Assembly: GCA_963708245.1 (NCBI GenBank)
Contig: OY970201.1
Location: 6,944,001-7,008,000 of the forward strand
Origin: CAVYXK01 sp963708245
Lineage (GTDB): Bacteria; Pseudomonadota; Alphaproteobacteria; Acetobacterales; Acetobacteraceae
Reading direction: 5' to 3'
DNA length: 64,000 nucleotides
The notes below the pieces were generated by a model, which worked only from the letters and a program-made list of their open reading frames with translations, searched no databases and was not told where the DNA came from. Shown here in pieces: positions 63,157-64,000 of this stretch; position 1 is the stretch's first letter, and the number at the start of each line of letters is the position of its first letter. Both the position numbers and the translations under genes were made by a program.

Positions 63157-64000
63157 ATGCTGCGCTATATCGCCTCCCGCCTGCTGATTGCGGCCGTAAT
63201 GGTCGTGCTTGCCACGCTGGTGATCTTCCTGATCGCCAACATCGTGCCGGGCGACCCGGTGCTGACGCAGTTGGGTGACATCGCCGCGAACAATCCCGTC
63301 ATTGTCGCCGCATACCGGCACAAATGGGGGCTCGATCTGCCGATGTGGGACCGCTACTGGATCTTCCTCGTCGGGCTGTTCCATGGCGATCTCGGTATAT
63401 CGATCTCCTCGCAGCGACCGGTGCTCGATGACATCGCGCAATACGCGCCGGCAACGGTCGAGCTTTCGACGGTGGCGTTCCTGCTGTCGCTGGTGGTTGG
63501 CCTGCCGCTCGGGGTGATCGCGGCGATCGAGAGGGATTCCTGGGTCGACCACCTGGCTCGTGCGGTGTCGCTGATCGGCGTCTCGTCGCCGACGTTCTGG
63601 CTGGCGTTCATCATGCTGGCGGTGTTCTACGGCTGGCTGGGCTGGGCTCCGGGACCGGGGCAGATCGGCGCCGACCAGTTCCCGCCGCCGGTGGTCACCG
63701 GGTTCATGCTGATCGACGCGCCGCTTGCCGGGCAGTGGGACACGTTCTGGGATGCGGTGGCGCATCTGGTACTGCCGTCGATCGTGCTGGCGTCCGCTAC
63801 GCTTGGGCTGATTACGCGGACCACTCGCGCGGCGATGCTGGACGCACTGTCACAAGACTATATCCGCGTCGCCCGTGCCAAGGGGCTGGTCCGCCGGGCG
63901 GTTATGCTGGGCCACGCGCTGCCCAATGCGATGCTGCCGGTGGTCACGCTCGGGGGACTTGCGTATGCGCAGTTGCTGACCGGGACGGTATTGACTGAAA
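63157..64000 (+). CDS. dppB: ABC transporter permease, DppB type (3' part missing)
   Basis: 281 codons are visible before the window edge. The protein starts M-L-R-Y-I-A-S-R-L-L, with a first transmembrane segment and the P-G-D-P-V motif typical of DppB/OppB, then the Y-G-W-L-G-W-A-P region and the EAA loop R-A-A-M-L-D-A-L-S-Q-D-Y-I-R-V-A-R-A-K-G. It forms the channel with a DppC-like partner, presumably just outside. GAAGGGAAGGGG precedes the ATG. It is divergent from the binding-protein gene with 127 bp between starts. Confidence 0.93.
   Translation, partial: MLRYIASRLLIAAVMVVLATLVIFLIANIVPGDPVLTQLGDIAANNPVIVAAYRHKWGLDLPMWDRYWIFLVGLFHGDLGISISSQRPVLDDIAQYAPATVELSTVAFLLSLVVGLPLGVIAAIERDSWVDHLARAVSLIGVSSPTFWLAFIMLAVFYGWLGWAPGPGQIGADQFPPPVVTGFMLIDAPLAGQWDTFWDAVAHLVLPSIVLASATLGLITRTTRAAMLDALSQDYIRVARAKGLVRRAVMLGHALPNAMLPVVTLGGLAYAQLLTGTVLTE

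Overview
The window is GC-rich, densely coded DNA with codon use and gene content typical of an alphaproteobacterium. I infer a free-living soil or plant-associated member of Rhodospirillales/Acetobacteraceae, from the many ABC importers, CoA-dependent catabolism, LLM oxidoreductases and an exosortase-type exopolysaccharide locus. That placement is not proven by a marker gene. Antisense frames are open over long stretches because of the base composition, and I ignored them.

Layout. 1-7.2 kb: an importer binding protein, a DUF2255 protein and a hydantoinase A (cut by the window edge) on the minus strand, then a 1-Cys peroxiredoxin and a lone molybdopterin-binding oxidoreductase subunit. 6.75-8.0 kb: a tightly overlapped minus-strand trio of RAM-domain protein, ParS-like antitoxin and RES toxin. 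8.0-14.2 kb: a TPP-dependent enzyme, a TPR/glycosyltransferase-like protein, a periplasmic HtrA protease and a luciferase-like monooxygenase. 14.2-19.5 kb: pyruvate kinase, an orphan DUF4387 protein, a CaiB-type CoA-transferase and the Kup potassium transporter. 19.5-22 kb: a small unknown protein, a MarR regulator, a frameshifted free-methionine sulfoxide reductase and an HdeD membrane protein. 22-31 kb: a complete Liv-type importer (LivHMGF, binding protein) with an acyl-CoA ligase inside the operon and a bifunctional enoyl-CoA hydratase/3-hydroxyacyl-CoA dehydrogenase upstream, which together look like uptake, activation and beta-oxidation of an organic acid. 31.2-37 kb: a small exported peptide, three F420-type LLM oxidoreductases and a fused CofG-CofH FO synthase, which points to coenzyme F420 use. 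37-40 kb: an agmatinase-family enzyme followed by gene wreckage (ggt tail, LysR relic, DUF488 protein with an abnormal tail, N-truncated acetyltransferase). 40-44.4 kb: SDR, Gfo/Idh/MocA oxidoreductase, FrnE-type DsbA and MetY.

44.4-60.6 kb is an exosortase-associated exopolysaccharide locus. A polyprenyl-phosphate sugar transferase is divergent from a plus-strand run of export protein (Wza-like), chain-length protein, tyrosine-kinase-like ATPase, beta-barrel protein, ExeA-like ATPase, polysaccharide deacetylase, FemAB-like protein, exosortase-EpsI fusion, Gfo/Idh-epimerase fusion and GT4 glycosyltransferase. It closes with convergent YdcF and NAD-epimerase genes. A tRNA-Val-like gene with an abnormal anticodon loop and several strong DNA palindromes lie in the divergent control region. 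60.6-64 kb: nicotinamidase, then a divergent binding-protein/permease pair of a second peptide-type importer, the permease cut by the window edge.

The most unusual points are the F420 cluster, the exosortase locus with its two fusion proteins and no visible sorting substrate, the abnormal tRNA at its head, the coupled RAM-ParS-RES trio, the msrC frameshift and the small exported peptide whose only well-placed start is AUA.
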